From contig NZ_PDJK01000002.1 of the NCBI RefSeq assembly GCF_002564045.1, positions 2,666,001 through 2,730,000 on the forward strand: DNA of 64,000 nt, read 5' to 3'. The notes below the pieces were generated by a model, which made no database searches, was not told where the DNA came from, and saw only the letters and a program-made list of their open reading frames with translations. Below, piece by piece: positions 25,301 to 37,300 of this stretch. Within the stretch, counting starts at the first letter, position 1. Every line of letters begins with the position of its first letter. The DNA is from Amycolatopsis sulphurea. GTDB lineage: Bacteria; Actinomycetota; Actinomycetes; Mycobacteriales; Pseudonocardiaceae. Position numbers and translations under genes: made by a program.

Positions 25301-28300
25301 TCACCGATCATTCCGAGCGGTCGCGGTCCGCGCGGATAGATGTGTCCGATCCGCCGCTGAGCCGGGTCGTGGTGGAGGTTGTGGAGGTTCGTGATGGCGT
25401 GTCGGATCAGGATGCGCTGGCCGAATTCAAGGCCCGGATCAAGGATCACCCTGCGCTGGCCGAATTCGCGGCCCGGATCGTGGTCGATGTCGAGCATCGG
25501 TTCCGGCTCGGGCAGGAGAAGGCGGATGGCCGGCTGCACCTGACCGGGCCCATCGAGAAGCTGCGCGGGTATCGGGACGTGGTCCTGCCCGTGCTGAAGG
25601 CCGCGGTGCGCAAGGCGGTGAGTGACCGTAAACTGGATCCGGATGTCGTGGGCCCGCACCTCTCGGTGGTGGAGAAACCTGACACCGGGCCGGTCGTCAT
25701 TGAGGTGATCGAGCATCAGGCGCCGTCGAATGCGCTGGCGGCGTATGCGGTGATGACGTCCTTGAGCCTGCCTTTCGCGCTGCACGGCGATGACCTTCAG
25801 GAGGCTGCGCTTCCTCGGGCAGCGGCCAGGATCGGCGGTTTCGTCCGATCGCTGGCGGCGCAGTATGCGGCCGGTGTCCCCCGGAAGAATTTGTCGACGC
25901 TCCTTCTCGACCAGCGTTCGTCGAAGGGACGGGCGGCCGTCCGGGCGGAGAATCTCACCGTCCTGGTCAATACCGTGGTGCGAGCCGAGTTGCCTGCTGA
26001 TTCGGGGTTGACGCCGGAACAGGTGATCAGCGGCCACTTCCAGCTGCACCTGGCGCACCGCGACACCAATCCGGGTCTTTTCCTCGACGAGGTGGGCCCA
26101 CTGCCGGAGATCGGCATCCTGCCCAAGGAGGTCAGCGCCCGGATCAGTGCGCAAGACAACCACCGGATCCAGACCTGGCAAGGCCGGCTGGATCCGGCAT
26201 GGCAAGACCGGCTGGAGCAGGCACGGCAAGGCCGGCTGGAGCCGGCACGGCCGCGGGCGTTGCTGAGTCCCGACGCCGAAAAGATGTTGCTGAGTCCCGA
26301 CGCCGAGGAGATGGGGCTCGCGATCGAGCAGTTCGCGGCTAGCCAGGCTGATCGTGCGAAGAAGGGCCTGCAATTAGGGGATATCCGCCAGACTGTTCGC
26401 CGATCGGATCCGGCCGTAACCTATGGTGTGCGCTCTGATCTGCATCAGTGGATCGAGGAGCGCTTCCGGGCCGCGCTGGCCGCGCATCGGGTGGATTCGA
26501 CCGGACTGGCGCTCACCTATCAGACGCTCCGGACGAGTCGAAAAGCCCCGGCTGCGGCCACCATCGGCCTGGACCTGTTTCCGGCGCCGGAGCGGAAGCT
26601 GGCGGATTACCGCAGCGGCGTGGTGAAGCAGCTGACCGAGGGGTTCCTGACACTGGTGCCGATTTTGTCGGCGACGGCCGAGCAGCGGGTGATGGAGCTC
26701 GTGCAGGGGGTTGTCGAGCGGGAAGTGGCCAATCCGGGCAACGGCGACATCTTGGCGTTCGGGGTGGTGGGCCGGGAGGACGAGGTCGAGAAGACGCACG
26801 GGATCGGACCGTGCTTGCAGCGGACTCGAGTGCTGGCGCGGAATGCGGCGGCCCGGGCGCTTGCCGGATCGGTGAAGCCGTCGGATCTGACCAGCGCCGT
26901 CGAGGAAGTGCTGGATCGCGCTGTACGGTTCAAGCCGTACTACAGCTTTCAACGCGGATTGCTGGCCGATCTGCGCACGTCGGCCGATTCCGGTCCGGCC
27001 GAGAGCGCGCCGAGCGCAGCCGAGGATCGGCCGGTCGGCGCTGCCGGGGATCGACCGCCGGGTCCGGACCCGGCGAGGGTGGGCCGGCCGAAGTCGAGGC
27101 AGGTGGCGGCAGGCCAGTTCGGCGGGCCGAAGAGTATCGAGCTGTCTCCGGCGGACGTGGCGGCACTCGCTTCGGGCGCCGAGCAGATCGTGCGCCACGC
27201 CATGGCGGGGCCGAACGCCGGGTACGAAGGGCTCGACCTGCGGTTCGACCTTCAGGTGGCCCCGGGCCATGGGGCTCAAGATCGGTTCCTGCGCTGGCGC
27301 GACGCGCTGGAACGAGAGGCAACACAGGCGCTGCAGCGGGAGCTGAACTCGCGTTATCCGGCTGATCAGTACCCCGATCGGCCCACTCGGTGGCAGTTCA
27401 CCGTCAGCAAGATGCCCGGTACCCGGAAGAGCTCCGGAAGCTGGCAGCTCTCCCGGTCCGACAGTCCCCGTCGGAGCATCGATTCCTATCGCGCGCAGGC
27501 CGCTTTGGCCATGCGGCTTACCAGCATGAACCAGATGTCGCTGGCAGACGCCGACCGGGTCTCATGGCTGGCCGAAGGTTTCGTCGACGATGCAAAGCGT
27601 GCCGCGGCCGATCAGCTGCCCGGCTTCAGCCTGACCGCGTATCAGCTGTTGCCCGGCTCGGTCGAGGATTCCCGCTGGAGCCACCCGCACCAGGAGCTGC
27701 TCGAGAACGCGGTGCGGCGCAGGTACGCGGAAGATCCGGAGGGCTCGTTCGACGTATCGGTCGAGCAGCTGCTCGAGCGGGTATCCGTGGCGATCGAACG
27801 GGTTGCGCGGGTGGACGACCCGCGCTTCGGGGTAGTCGTGGTGCAGCGTTGGCAGGCCGGGTCATCCGGGCCGAACCCGACGGTGGATCGTCCGGAGCCT
27901 GCTGGGGAATCGGCCGCACTGGCCGCACCGGCTGATCGAGGCCGCATCGCACTCTCCGCGGCTCCCCCGGATCTCACCCCCCTGTCGGTCCGTGACAGTG
28001 ATACCGACAGCTCGGCCGATTCCGGTCCGGCCGAAAACCCGGCTTCCCGGACGCGCCGTGGCCACAGCGTCGTCACGCGTTCTTCGCCTGCCCAGAACCT
28101 CACCTGGCAGTCGGACAGTGACAGCGATAGTGACAGCGACACCAGCAGCGTTGCTTCGACGGTCCGACCCGGCAGCGTGGTGGGCGGGCCGAGTGGTGCT
28201 CCCGGCGGGACCGGCGCATCGCCTGGCGGGTCGGTGCGCACCTTCGACATCCACGATCCCCGCCTGGTGGACAAGATTCACGAGCTGGCGGACGCGTTGA

Positions 28301-31300
28301 AAGCCTCGATCCAGTCACAGCGGGCGGTGGGGCTGCCGGTTCCGTCGGTGGATATCGAAGGCCCGCGCCAGGACGCGGAATTCATCGCTGACATGCTGCG
28401 TACCGTCCTTGGCCGCAATCCGGCACTGGAGCTGCCGGACATCGACCTCACACCGGACTCGTCGGGCCCGGTCATCGTCGAAGTGTCCGTGCCAGTGCGG
28501 CCGAATGGCCTGCTCTGGCAGTCGACGGCCAAGGCTGCCGGTGGGTTCGCCATCTACGGAAGCAACGGCCGGCCCCCGGGGGCCTGGACAGCGCGGCAAG
28601 CCGCGTTCTACGCCGCGCTGCCGCGGCCGACGCTGCATGCCCTGCCGTTCTATCTCTTCATCGACGAGATCCAGGGCAGGCAGTTTCTGGTCAACGGGGC
28701 GCTGATCGACGGGGCACAGCTCGCCGGGCACCTCCGCTACACACCGTTCCAGTGGTACGCGGGCGACCACAAGGTGCCAGTGGTAGTGGTGATCCACGGC
28801 AGCCGCGTCCTGGACCCGGACGCGATCGCGGCTGTGCAGGAGTTCGCCGAGGCCTTGCGTGGCAATGGCCCGTTCCGTTCCGTGGTCATCGGGTACGACC
28901 TGGTGGAAAAGGACGCCGCGAAGGGCTACCTCGTACCAGGGCCGGCTCCGGTGTTCACGGTGGCGGCCAAGGGCCGGCCCGAGGACGTCGCGTGGATGCC
29001 GTTCGTACAGGACGACGGCCGCCTGTTCGGTATGGGCTTCGCCACGAAAGCCCGGCTCGACTGGTCGAATGGGGTCCACGCCGGATATCCGCGATCGGCG
29101 ACCGACCAGAGCAGGCAGGCGCTGTACGAGATGCAGAGCGCTGATTCGGCGCGGGTCAGGTTCGTGGACTGGGTAGCCGAGACCGGCGGCGCCCGGACGG
29201 GTCCCGTCGAGTTCGAGCTGGACAGCAGCGGTACGGACTTCTCCGTTCCCTACGAGGATGGGTCGAGCTGGCCCATTTCGCCGGAGGACACCGCGTACCT
29301 GATAGTGAATTCCCGGTGGTATCAGCAGCTCCTCAAGGGCCCGACCCGCCCGAAGATGATCTTCTACAGCTCGGACCCGAAGGCCAAGCCGGATGTGCCG
29401 AGCCAGGCCAACGCCAGGCTGGTGGCGAAGCTGAGGAAACTGAGCGGTCCGTTGCGCAGCCACGACTACGCCGGCCCGCTCGGCCGGAACGTCGCCGTGC
29501 CCAGCGCAATCGTGGCGAAGGGCGCGAAATTCACCGCGACCGCGCTTGATTTCCACGATCTGGTAAGTCCGAAACTGGCCGACGTGATCGGGTTCCCGGT
29601 GCCGGGTGCGGCGCGTAATCCGGCGGACGAGGACGCGGTACTGCGGAAATTCCAGGACGCATTGCGGAATGGTTCTGCCGACCTGAGCGGGGTGCCGTTG
29701 AAGCACCCGGCGAAACGGCCGTTGGTCATTTCGGTGGATTCGGTCGACGGCACCTTCGGCCGGGTCGCGGACTCGACCGGCCCGGTGCATGAACTGGGCG
29801 GCGATGAATTCGGTTCCGGGCTGCTGGCCACCGATACCTTGCGTTTCCTGCGGTCGGATCCGGAACGGGAGGCGGTGCTGGTCGCGCGGAATGGCGGCAA
29901 GCGGGTGAACTTCGGCGGGCTGGGATTCGATTTCGCCGGGGCGCTCCGCAGGGAAGGAATCTTCAACAGAGTTTATGCGCCGACGGGGGAAGCGCGCATC
30001 GAGGAAGATCGGATCGAGCTCGGCGCCGATTCGGAATTCGTGCTGGTGTCCACGCTGCGGGCAGGAGATCTGCGCACGAGCGTACTGAAGAACGGGGACG
30101 GCGAGTCGTTCACGGTGTACGTGCATTCTCGGCACGACAACAACTACGAGGCAGCCAAGCGGTGGGCCGAGAATGCGACTGCCGATCGGCTGCGCACCTA
30201 CCGGATCGACGGTGATACCAGCTCGACCGAGGTGAAGTCGCCGTGGCCGTCGGGCACGGTTCCGGTGTTCATCCTCGTCGACGGTGATGTCGGCATCGGC
30301 CAGGATGGCCAGGATGTGCCTCTCACCTCGGCGCTGGTCGGGTGGATCATGCGTACTGAACCGCAGGTGCGGGAAATGCTGGGCGACAACATGTGGCGGG
30401 GACTCGTGGTGGCCTGGCTGGGCGGGAAGATCACCGAGAGCGCGGGATTCTTCCGGTCCTTCAGCGGCGGTGGGTACGACCGGGTGCTGTACGCGCCGGA
30501 GAATACGTTCTACCTGTCCGACGACGGCAGAATTACCTTGCAGAACAAGGGTTTTGTTCAGCATGATCCATCGCTGCCGAGCCCGGACGCTTACTTCGCT
30601 TACCCCAAAGCCAACGAACGGCTGGGCACCCACGGGATCTTCTTCCCGCGCGATGTGGCCGACCTCCACACCATGGCTGCGTCTTCGTCCCACCAGACGG
30701 GCGTGCGGCAGCAGTACTACTTCCGGGAGATCATCACCGGTACCGACGCAGCCGGCCGGCCGGTCAAGCGGTTAGTGGCTTATGTCACTCCGTGGGCGGG
30801 GATTCCGCTGGCCAAGCGGTTCGCCATCGACGGGCACGGCAACAGCGGGGGCTTCGCACTCGCCCTCAAGACCGACCGGCCGTGGGAGTTCGGTGACATC
30901 GTGATGGCCGGCGGCCGCGACATGGCCCACATCATCACCGCACTCGATCTCTATCGGCAGGCCGGGGTCGATCCCGCCGCGATGCGGCTTGATCAGTGCC
31001 TGGTAAGAGCCAAGGGCCCGAACGGGACCATCGAGGCGGCGGAACTTTCCCTGGCACTGCGCAAGGTTGTCGGCAACCCGTTATTGGTGCTCGCTGCCGA
31101 CAACGAGGTCTGGGTGTCTACAACCCACGCGGCCGCCGGGGTCTACAACGGTGGCTCGCTCGCCGAGGTGACGCCGGGACCGGATGGGCCCGCGCCAGAG
31201 GTCACGCTCGGCGAGCTGTCGACAGGCCGGATCGAACCAGTGTCGATCCGGTTCTCCGAGATGAGCAAGACGGTCCAGGGCCAGGAGGTCGACACCATCC

Positions 31301-34300
31301 ATGCGATCGTCCGGCAGGCGGTTCGCGCCGGGGTCTGGCGCCGGGCCAACAACGCTGGCTTGCCCGTGCTCTACCTCACCGGTTACAGCAGCAACCACGT
31401 GACCGGCCAGGCGCGCGCAGACGTCGTCGAGGCGGTGGCCCAGAGTGAGGTGCGCGCGGAGACTGTGCGGTTGCGCAGGCTCGGGTTCGAGCTCCAGCCC
31501 GAGGACATCGTCATCCGGACCTCGGATTCCGGAACGCACGGTGACTCGGTGTTCATCGCAGTCGACCTGCCCCGTGCCGAACTCGGCGAACAGGCGCTGA
31601 GGGATGCCGAGGCCAGTCTCGACCCGGCGGACGCGAGCATCGCCGCGCTCGACAGGGCGTTCGCGAAGTTGCTGCCCGATTCCGTGGCACCTCAGCAGGG
31701 TTCGAACGACGCTGCGGCGGCTGCGCTCGGTGCGGCGTTCGCGCAGTTGCGGCCCAGTTCGCCTCAGCAGGGCTCGAACAGCCCTGCGACGGTCACGCGG
31801 GGCGACCGGACCGGCTCCGGCTTGAAGCCTCCGGCGAAACGACCGCGGATCACCTCGCCCGGGACGGAACTCCCGCCGTCGGCACACACTTCCGGCGGGG
31901 TGGCCTTCACCAGGGACTCGCAGGTGCTCTCCGCATGGACCGCCGCCCACCTGGAGCTGGCGGCTCCGGCGGAAACCGGCGACGGCAAGTCGTTCACCGT
32001 GTTCACCCATGGCTGGGAGGACGGATTCGACGTCGACGGCGAGATCCTGAGCGGGCTGCAGCTGGCCGAGCGGCTGCGCACGCATCCCGCCTACCAGCAG
32101 AAGCTGGCCGATCCGGAGCTGACCGTCGTGCTGGCAGGCAACGGCTTCAGCCGGGCCGGTGCCCGGGAATTCGCCGAGGCGCTGCGTGGTTCCGGGCCCT
32201 ACGTCGAGGTGCTCAGCACGGACCCGTACGGCTGGGGCAGCCCGCAGGACGCCAGGTTCAGCCGGGTTTCCCAGCTCCGGCCCGAAGATGTGCGCGTCGT
32301 CGAGCTGACCGACGCGACCGCCAAGACCTACGGGGTGGGTTATCCCGGCTCGGAAAAGACCGAGATCGGGTGGGAACAACGCTCGGCCGAATCCACTGTG
32401 CACTCCCGGCGGCAGGTCATGCGGCAGCTCGACGGCGAATCGTCCGACGACGATTCGGCCGTCAGCTTCGAACCCGACGACGGCGTCGAGACCATTGCCG
32501 ACTGGGCCGGCTCGATCGAGGACGGCCGCACCGAAAACCTGCTCCTGCTGCTGGAAGCCACCGGTGGCCACCATGTCGTGATGCTGGAGGAGACCGGCCG
32601 CCGGCTCGGCGTGGACGACGATGAGCTGGCCAAGCTGGCCTATGCGCATAGTGCGGTCTCCGGGGCACTGCAGGGCCGGGTGCGGCCGCCGCTGGTCGTG
32701 GCCACCGACGAACTGTCCACTAGCGACAGTGGAACGGACCCGAACACCGGCCTGCTGACCGCGCTGCGGAAGCTGTCCGGCCCGTGGCACAGCTACTCCT
32801 ACACCGGTGCGGTCGAAGTGGGCGGCCAGGGCGAACTGATCATCCCGCAGGGCGACGAGTTCACCGAAACCGGCCTGACGCTCGACGAGATCCGGCACGA
32901 GTCCTCCGGTTCGGCATTCGGTTTCCTTTCCGGCGCCGAGCATTCCTCCGCGCGGTTCCGGGAGTTCGCCGCCGCGGTCGCGGCCGGCCGGGGGGTCGAG
33001 GGCCCCTGGAATCAGCGCTCGGAAGGCGAGCCGATCTTCGTCTCGCTCGACGGCGCGGCCCGGCACGTGAACGTGGACCGGATCGATGGCCAGCTCACCG
33101 AAGAAGAAGGCCGGCAGCTCGGGGAACTTCTGCTCTCCAACCCCGAATTCGTGGCACAGCTGGAAGCCGGCCCGAACCGGCCGATCGTGCTGGTGTCCTC
33201 GTCGGGGGCCGAGCGGAACAACTTCGGCGGTTTCGGCTTCGATGTCGCGGGTGCGTTGCGAAACGCCGGCTTCTTCAACGACGTTTTCGCGCCTACCAAG
33301 GGGGTTTCGGCCGGTCCGGACGGCATCACCCTGGACCCCGGGTCCGCGTTCGAACTGGTGTCCGGCTGGCGATCCGGCGACGTGGTGGTCTCTTCGCTGC
33401 TCAGCTCCGATGCTTCGGTCCCGGTGCACGTGCTGCGCGCACCCGGGGACCAGAAGACCTACGAGGAGCTGGAATCCTGGGTCGAGCAGATCGATGCCGA
33501 TTCGCTCGCGGTGTACTACGACGCGGAAGGGGTTCGCCACGATTCGCCGTGGGGCGCCAACCCTCCGGTCATCGTGGTCGCTCAGTACACGACGGGCGGA
33601 TACCGGGTGGTGCGCAGCGACGGGAAGCCCGCGCTGGTCCCCACCGTCGAGGATCTGGCCCGGGTCCTGCGGGACGACCTCGGCTTGCGAGAGGTCATGG
33701 GCAACCTCGAACGGCCCCTTCTGGTGCTCGGCATCGGCGACCCGGCCACCACGATGGACAAATTCGCCAAGGCCATGGTGCCCGGCGGGTACTCGCGGAC
33801 GATGTACTTCGCGCAGGACGGCCGGTACTCCTTCACCGAGCCGGACCTGCTGGCCCTCGGCGGGGGCCTGGGCAAGATCGCCCCGATCACCCCTGGCCCC
33901 GGCGACCTGGTCAGCTACGGGCACGTGCGGCTCGACGGCAAAGTGCACGGACAGTTCTTCCCGACCCGGTCCCGCGACGTGCGCATCGACTCGTTGAACG
34001 GAATGCGCTATGCCGGTGCGGCTCAGGACACGTATCACCGCGAAGTGCCGAAGGCACAAGGCAAACCCGGAACCCGAACCGTGGGCGCGCGGTCACCGTG
34101 GGCCGGGATGGACCCCTGGCCGGTGGACGGCCACGGGAACAGGAAGCACCTCGACTTCGCGATGGCCACCGGGCGGCCGCACGTCCGTGGTGATGTGCTG
34201 ACCCTCGACGGGGAGCAGTCCGCCCGCGCGATCCACGGCAGTGCGGTGTTCACCGAGGCCGGCGGCAGCGATCGGATCCTGCTCGGCCAATGCCGCACCA

Positions 34301-37300
34301 ACCGGTCGGTGCCGGGGGAGTTCTCGGTCGCCTACCACCTGAAGCGGACCTGGGAGCGGGAGTTCGGCCCGGTCACGGTGTGGGGGGCCGACAAGGACAC
34401 CAAGCTGGGCGTCACCGGCCGGCGGATCGTGACCGACAGCGGCCGGTTCACCGAGGTCGACGATCTCAACCCCGCCGAGCCGGTGGAGGTACCGGACGCC
34501 CAGCCGAGCACCTCCGGTACGACGGTCACCAAGAGCGGGCGGTCAGCGACGACCCGGCCGGTGCCGCCCGCGCCCGAGCTGACGGACGACCTGCGCCGTG
34601 GCATCGGCATGAACATGGCCCAGCAGCAGGGCGAGCTGAGCAACGCCAGGGCACTGGACGCGGCGCTGGACGCCTTGCTGCCCGCCGGTGCGCGGCACGG
34701 GGTGGACGAGTTCGCCGCCGCGCTGCGGTCCAACGTGAACAAGTTCCGCGGCATGGGACATGTCGAGGACGTCAAGATCGACGGCAGGCACTACGAGCTG
34801 CACGGCTGGGCGCATTACGACTGGAACGCCGCGGAATTCGGGCCGGAGCCCGAAGCCGGCACGTCTACCGATCTCGCCGGGCCCGCGGGCAGCGCAGCGC
34901 TGGCGACGAAGGCCGGGGCGAGCCAGGGCAACTCGGCGATGGCGCTGATCATCGTCCCGGTCAGTCCCGGGTTCATGGCGCTGGGCTTCGTGCAGTTCTC
35001 CACCGACGCGAGCAACGCGGTGAACACGAGTGCGAGCAGCGAGGCCGGCCGCGAGCACGCGTTGAGCGTGCTGGTCCCGATGCGGGAGGTCCGGGTCCCG
35101 GTCCGGATCGAACTCAGCCTGCGGGACAAGCGGCAGCGTCCGGTGGGCGAGCCGGTGGTCGTGGGCGGGCGTCGCCGTCCGGCCGTGAATCTTCTTGTGC
35201 CGAGCGGTCTCGGCGTCCGCCCGGCCGGCGCCGAAGTGGCCACGGGACGGTCCTACATCGAGTCGGTGGAGGTCATCGGGCAGCGCGCGGGCAGCTACAA
35301 GGACCGGACACTGCCGCCGACCGCAGACGGTGAGCACCGGCTGTTCGACAAGGTCGCCGGCGCGTTGCCGAACTCTCTGGTGAAGCCGGGCCGGGTGGGC
35401 CGCCGGACGCTGCGGGAATTCCTGGACGACGGGACGTTCGCGAAGCACTACCACCGGATGGCGGTCACCCCCGAGGAAGCCGCGAAGGGCCGCGGCTGGG
35501 TCCGGTCGGACATCCTGTTCACCGGCAAGCACCCGTTCGTCTCCTGGATCAACATGCCGAGCGCGGTGGAGATGCGGCTGGTCGAACGCAGCGAGCCGGA
35601 GGTGCTCGACACCGTCGACACCGCGACGTTCGGAACCGTCGATTCGTTGTCCGCCAGCGCCTCCGACGTAGGTGCCGCGGGCAGGGCGGCCAACACCAAG
35701 ATCATGGGTGGCCCCAGCTTCGACACCGGCGCGATGGGCGTCACCGTCGGCCCGATGGTGGGCGGCGGCGCCGAGCGTGGGCGGGAGCAGGGTCTTTCGC
35801 ACAGCGGGAGCGAGGTACACCAGAGCAGCCGGGAGGCACCGGCCCAGCGCCTCCTGCGCCGCTTCGATCTGCAGGTACGGGTTCCGGGCAAGTCGCCGAT
35901 GACCTTCGCCGACGCCGTGCGGGCCACCGAATGGCGCGAGGTGCGCCCGGCCGCCGAGGACCGGAGTTCCTCCGAGACCCGGGAAACGACCACCTCGGGC
36001 ACGACCACCGGTACGACGATCACCGACACGACGGTGCCGGACACCACCGCGCCCGAGACCACCGCGCCCGAGACCGGTGCACCCGAGACCACTGCGCCGG
36101 AGACCACTGCGCCGGATCCGGCTGAGTCCACGCACGACACCACCAAGCCGGTCACGTCCACGCCGTCGGCCACCACCGAGTCGATCACTGCCGAGCCCGA
36201 GACCACCGAGACCACCGAGTCCGCCACGACCGAGCCCACCACCGCCGAGCCGGTCATCGCCGAATCCGAGACCACCGAGTCCGAGACCACCGAGCCCGAG
36301 ACCACCACGTCGGCCCCGGAGCCCGCGCCCGCCCGGCGGCTCTACGGCCCGGAGGCGCTGGAATCCGGCCGGGCGCTGGCCGGTGCCACGCTCGAAGTGT
36401 CCAAAGTGGCCGATCAGGTCCTCGACCTGATCGAGAACTCGGTGCGCACCGTGCCGGGGCACAAGTGGTGGTACCTCAGCAGTGACCGGTTCCTCGACCA
36501 GTTCGACGACAAGGCCGCGGGCCGCAAGATCCGCCGCAAGCTGCAGGAGGGGCTGGAGCGCCGGCAGGCGTTGCGGGGCCTGCTCACCGACCGGGAGCTG
36601 TCGCTGCTCGCCGACCGCGCGCTGTCCGAGGACGGGCTGCGGATTCCGCTGGTGCCCAAGCACGGCTGGGGACACGACTACCACGCGTCCTTCACCCTGA
36701 AGGCCAAGCTCTCCGACTTGCAGGACACCGGTGAGATCACCCGGCTTTCCGCGCCGGCGGTCGTCTCGGCCTCGGATGCCGCCGGCACGGCGCACACCAC
36801 GAAACGGGCGAAGACCACGGGCATCGGTGTCGCGTCGCGGATCACCACGGCGCTGTCCGAGCGGGCCGTGGTGTTCGTCAACTCGATCTACGCCTCGTTC
36901 ACCTGGACCAAGTCCGGCCTCGCCGAGTCCACCGTGAAGCGCGCGGACGAGCGCGAGATCGGGACCGCTCTGGACGCCACGGGCAAGCTGGTTCCCGAGC
37001 CGCGCCACCGGTTCACCGCGAACGTCGACTGGACGCTCAGCGGCACAACCTACAAGCGGCACAACGCGATGGTGCGCGGGCTCAGTTTCGGCCGGCGCGG
37101 ATTGCACACGCCCGAAGCGAAGCCGATCCCCATCGTGGACCCGGAAACCGGAGTCGCTTCGCCCGAGGTGGCCATTCGGGTGGCCGCGGACATCCAGGTC
37201 CCCTCCGCCTACGTGACCCCCGACCGGCCCGAGCCGCTGACCGTCACGCGCACCGAGGGACGCGAGCTGCCCGGTCTCACGTTGCGCCCGGCCCCGGAGA

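Larger units (their letters stand above)
25311..28230 (+). repeat. Repeat unit U7 and Ser/Asp linker
   Basis: It contains a beta-alpha-beta block with 'GRLHLTGP' and 'AYAVMTSLSLPF' and a second block with 'DIRQTVRRSD' and 'LALTYQT'. A third copy of the half-module follows ('RQVAAGQFGGP', about 27097), again without a Cys-bearing half. Two short tandem repeats (24 bases x3, 27 bases x2) lie at 26176-26313 between the first and second blocks. The segment 27870-28230 is a Ser/Asp/Pro/Gly linker with alternating Ser-Asp around 28108-28140. It ends the class A region; from 28231 a different unit class begins. Confidence 0.6.

Noticed and set aside
21640-26313. Short tandem repeats as a CRISPR array
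   Set aside because: The repeats are directly adjacent without unique spacers, are in frame, and encode repeated peptides.
30996-34193. Short + strand frames in the other two phases (for example 30996-31448, 32784-34193)
   Set aside because: They are out of phase with the continuous frame, Arg/Gly/Pro-rich, and disappear in paralogous units. I found no ribosome binding site or motif to support them.
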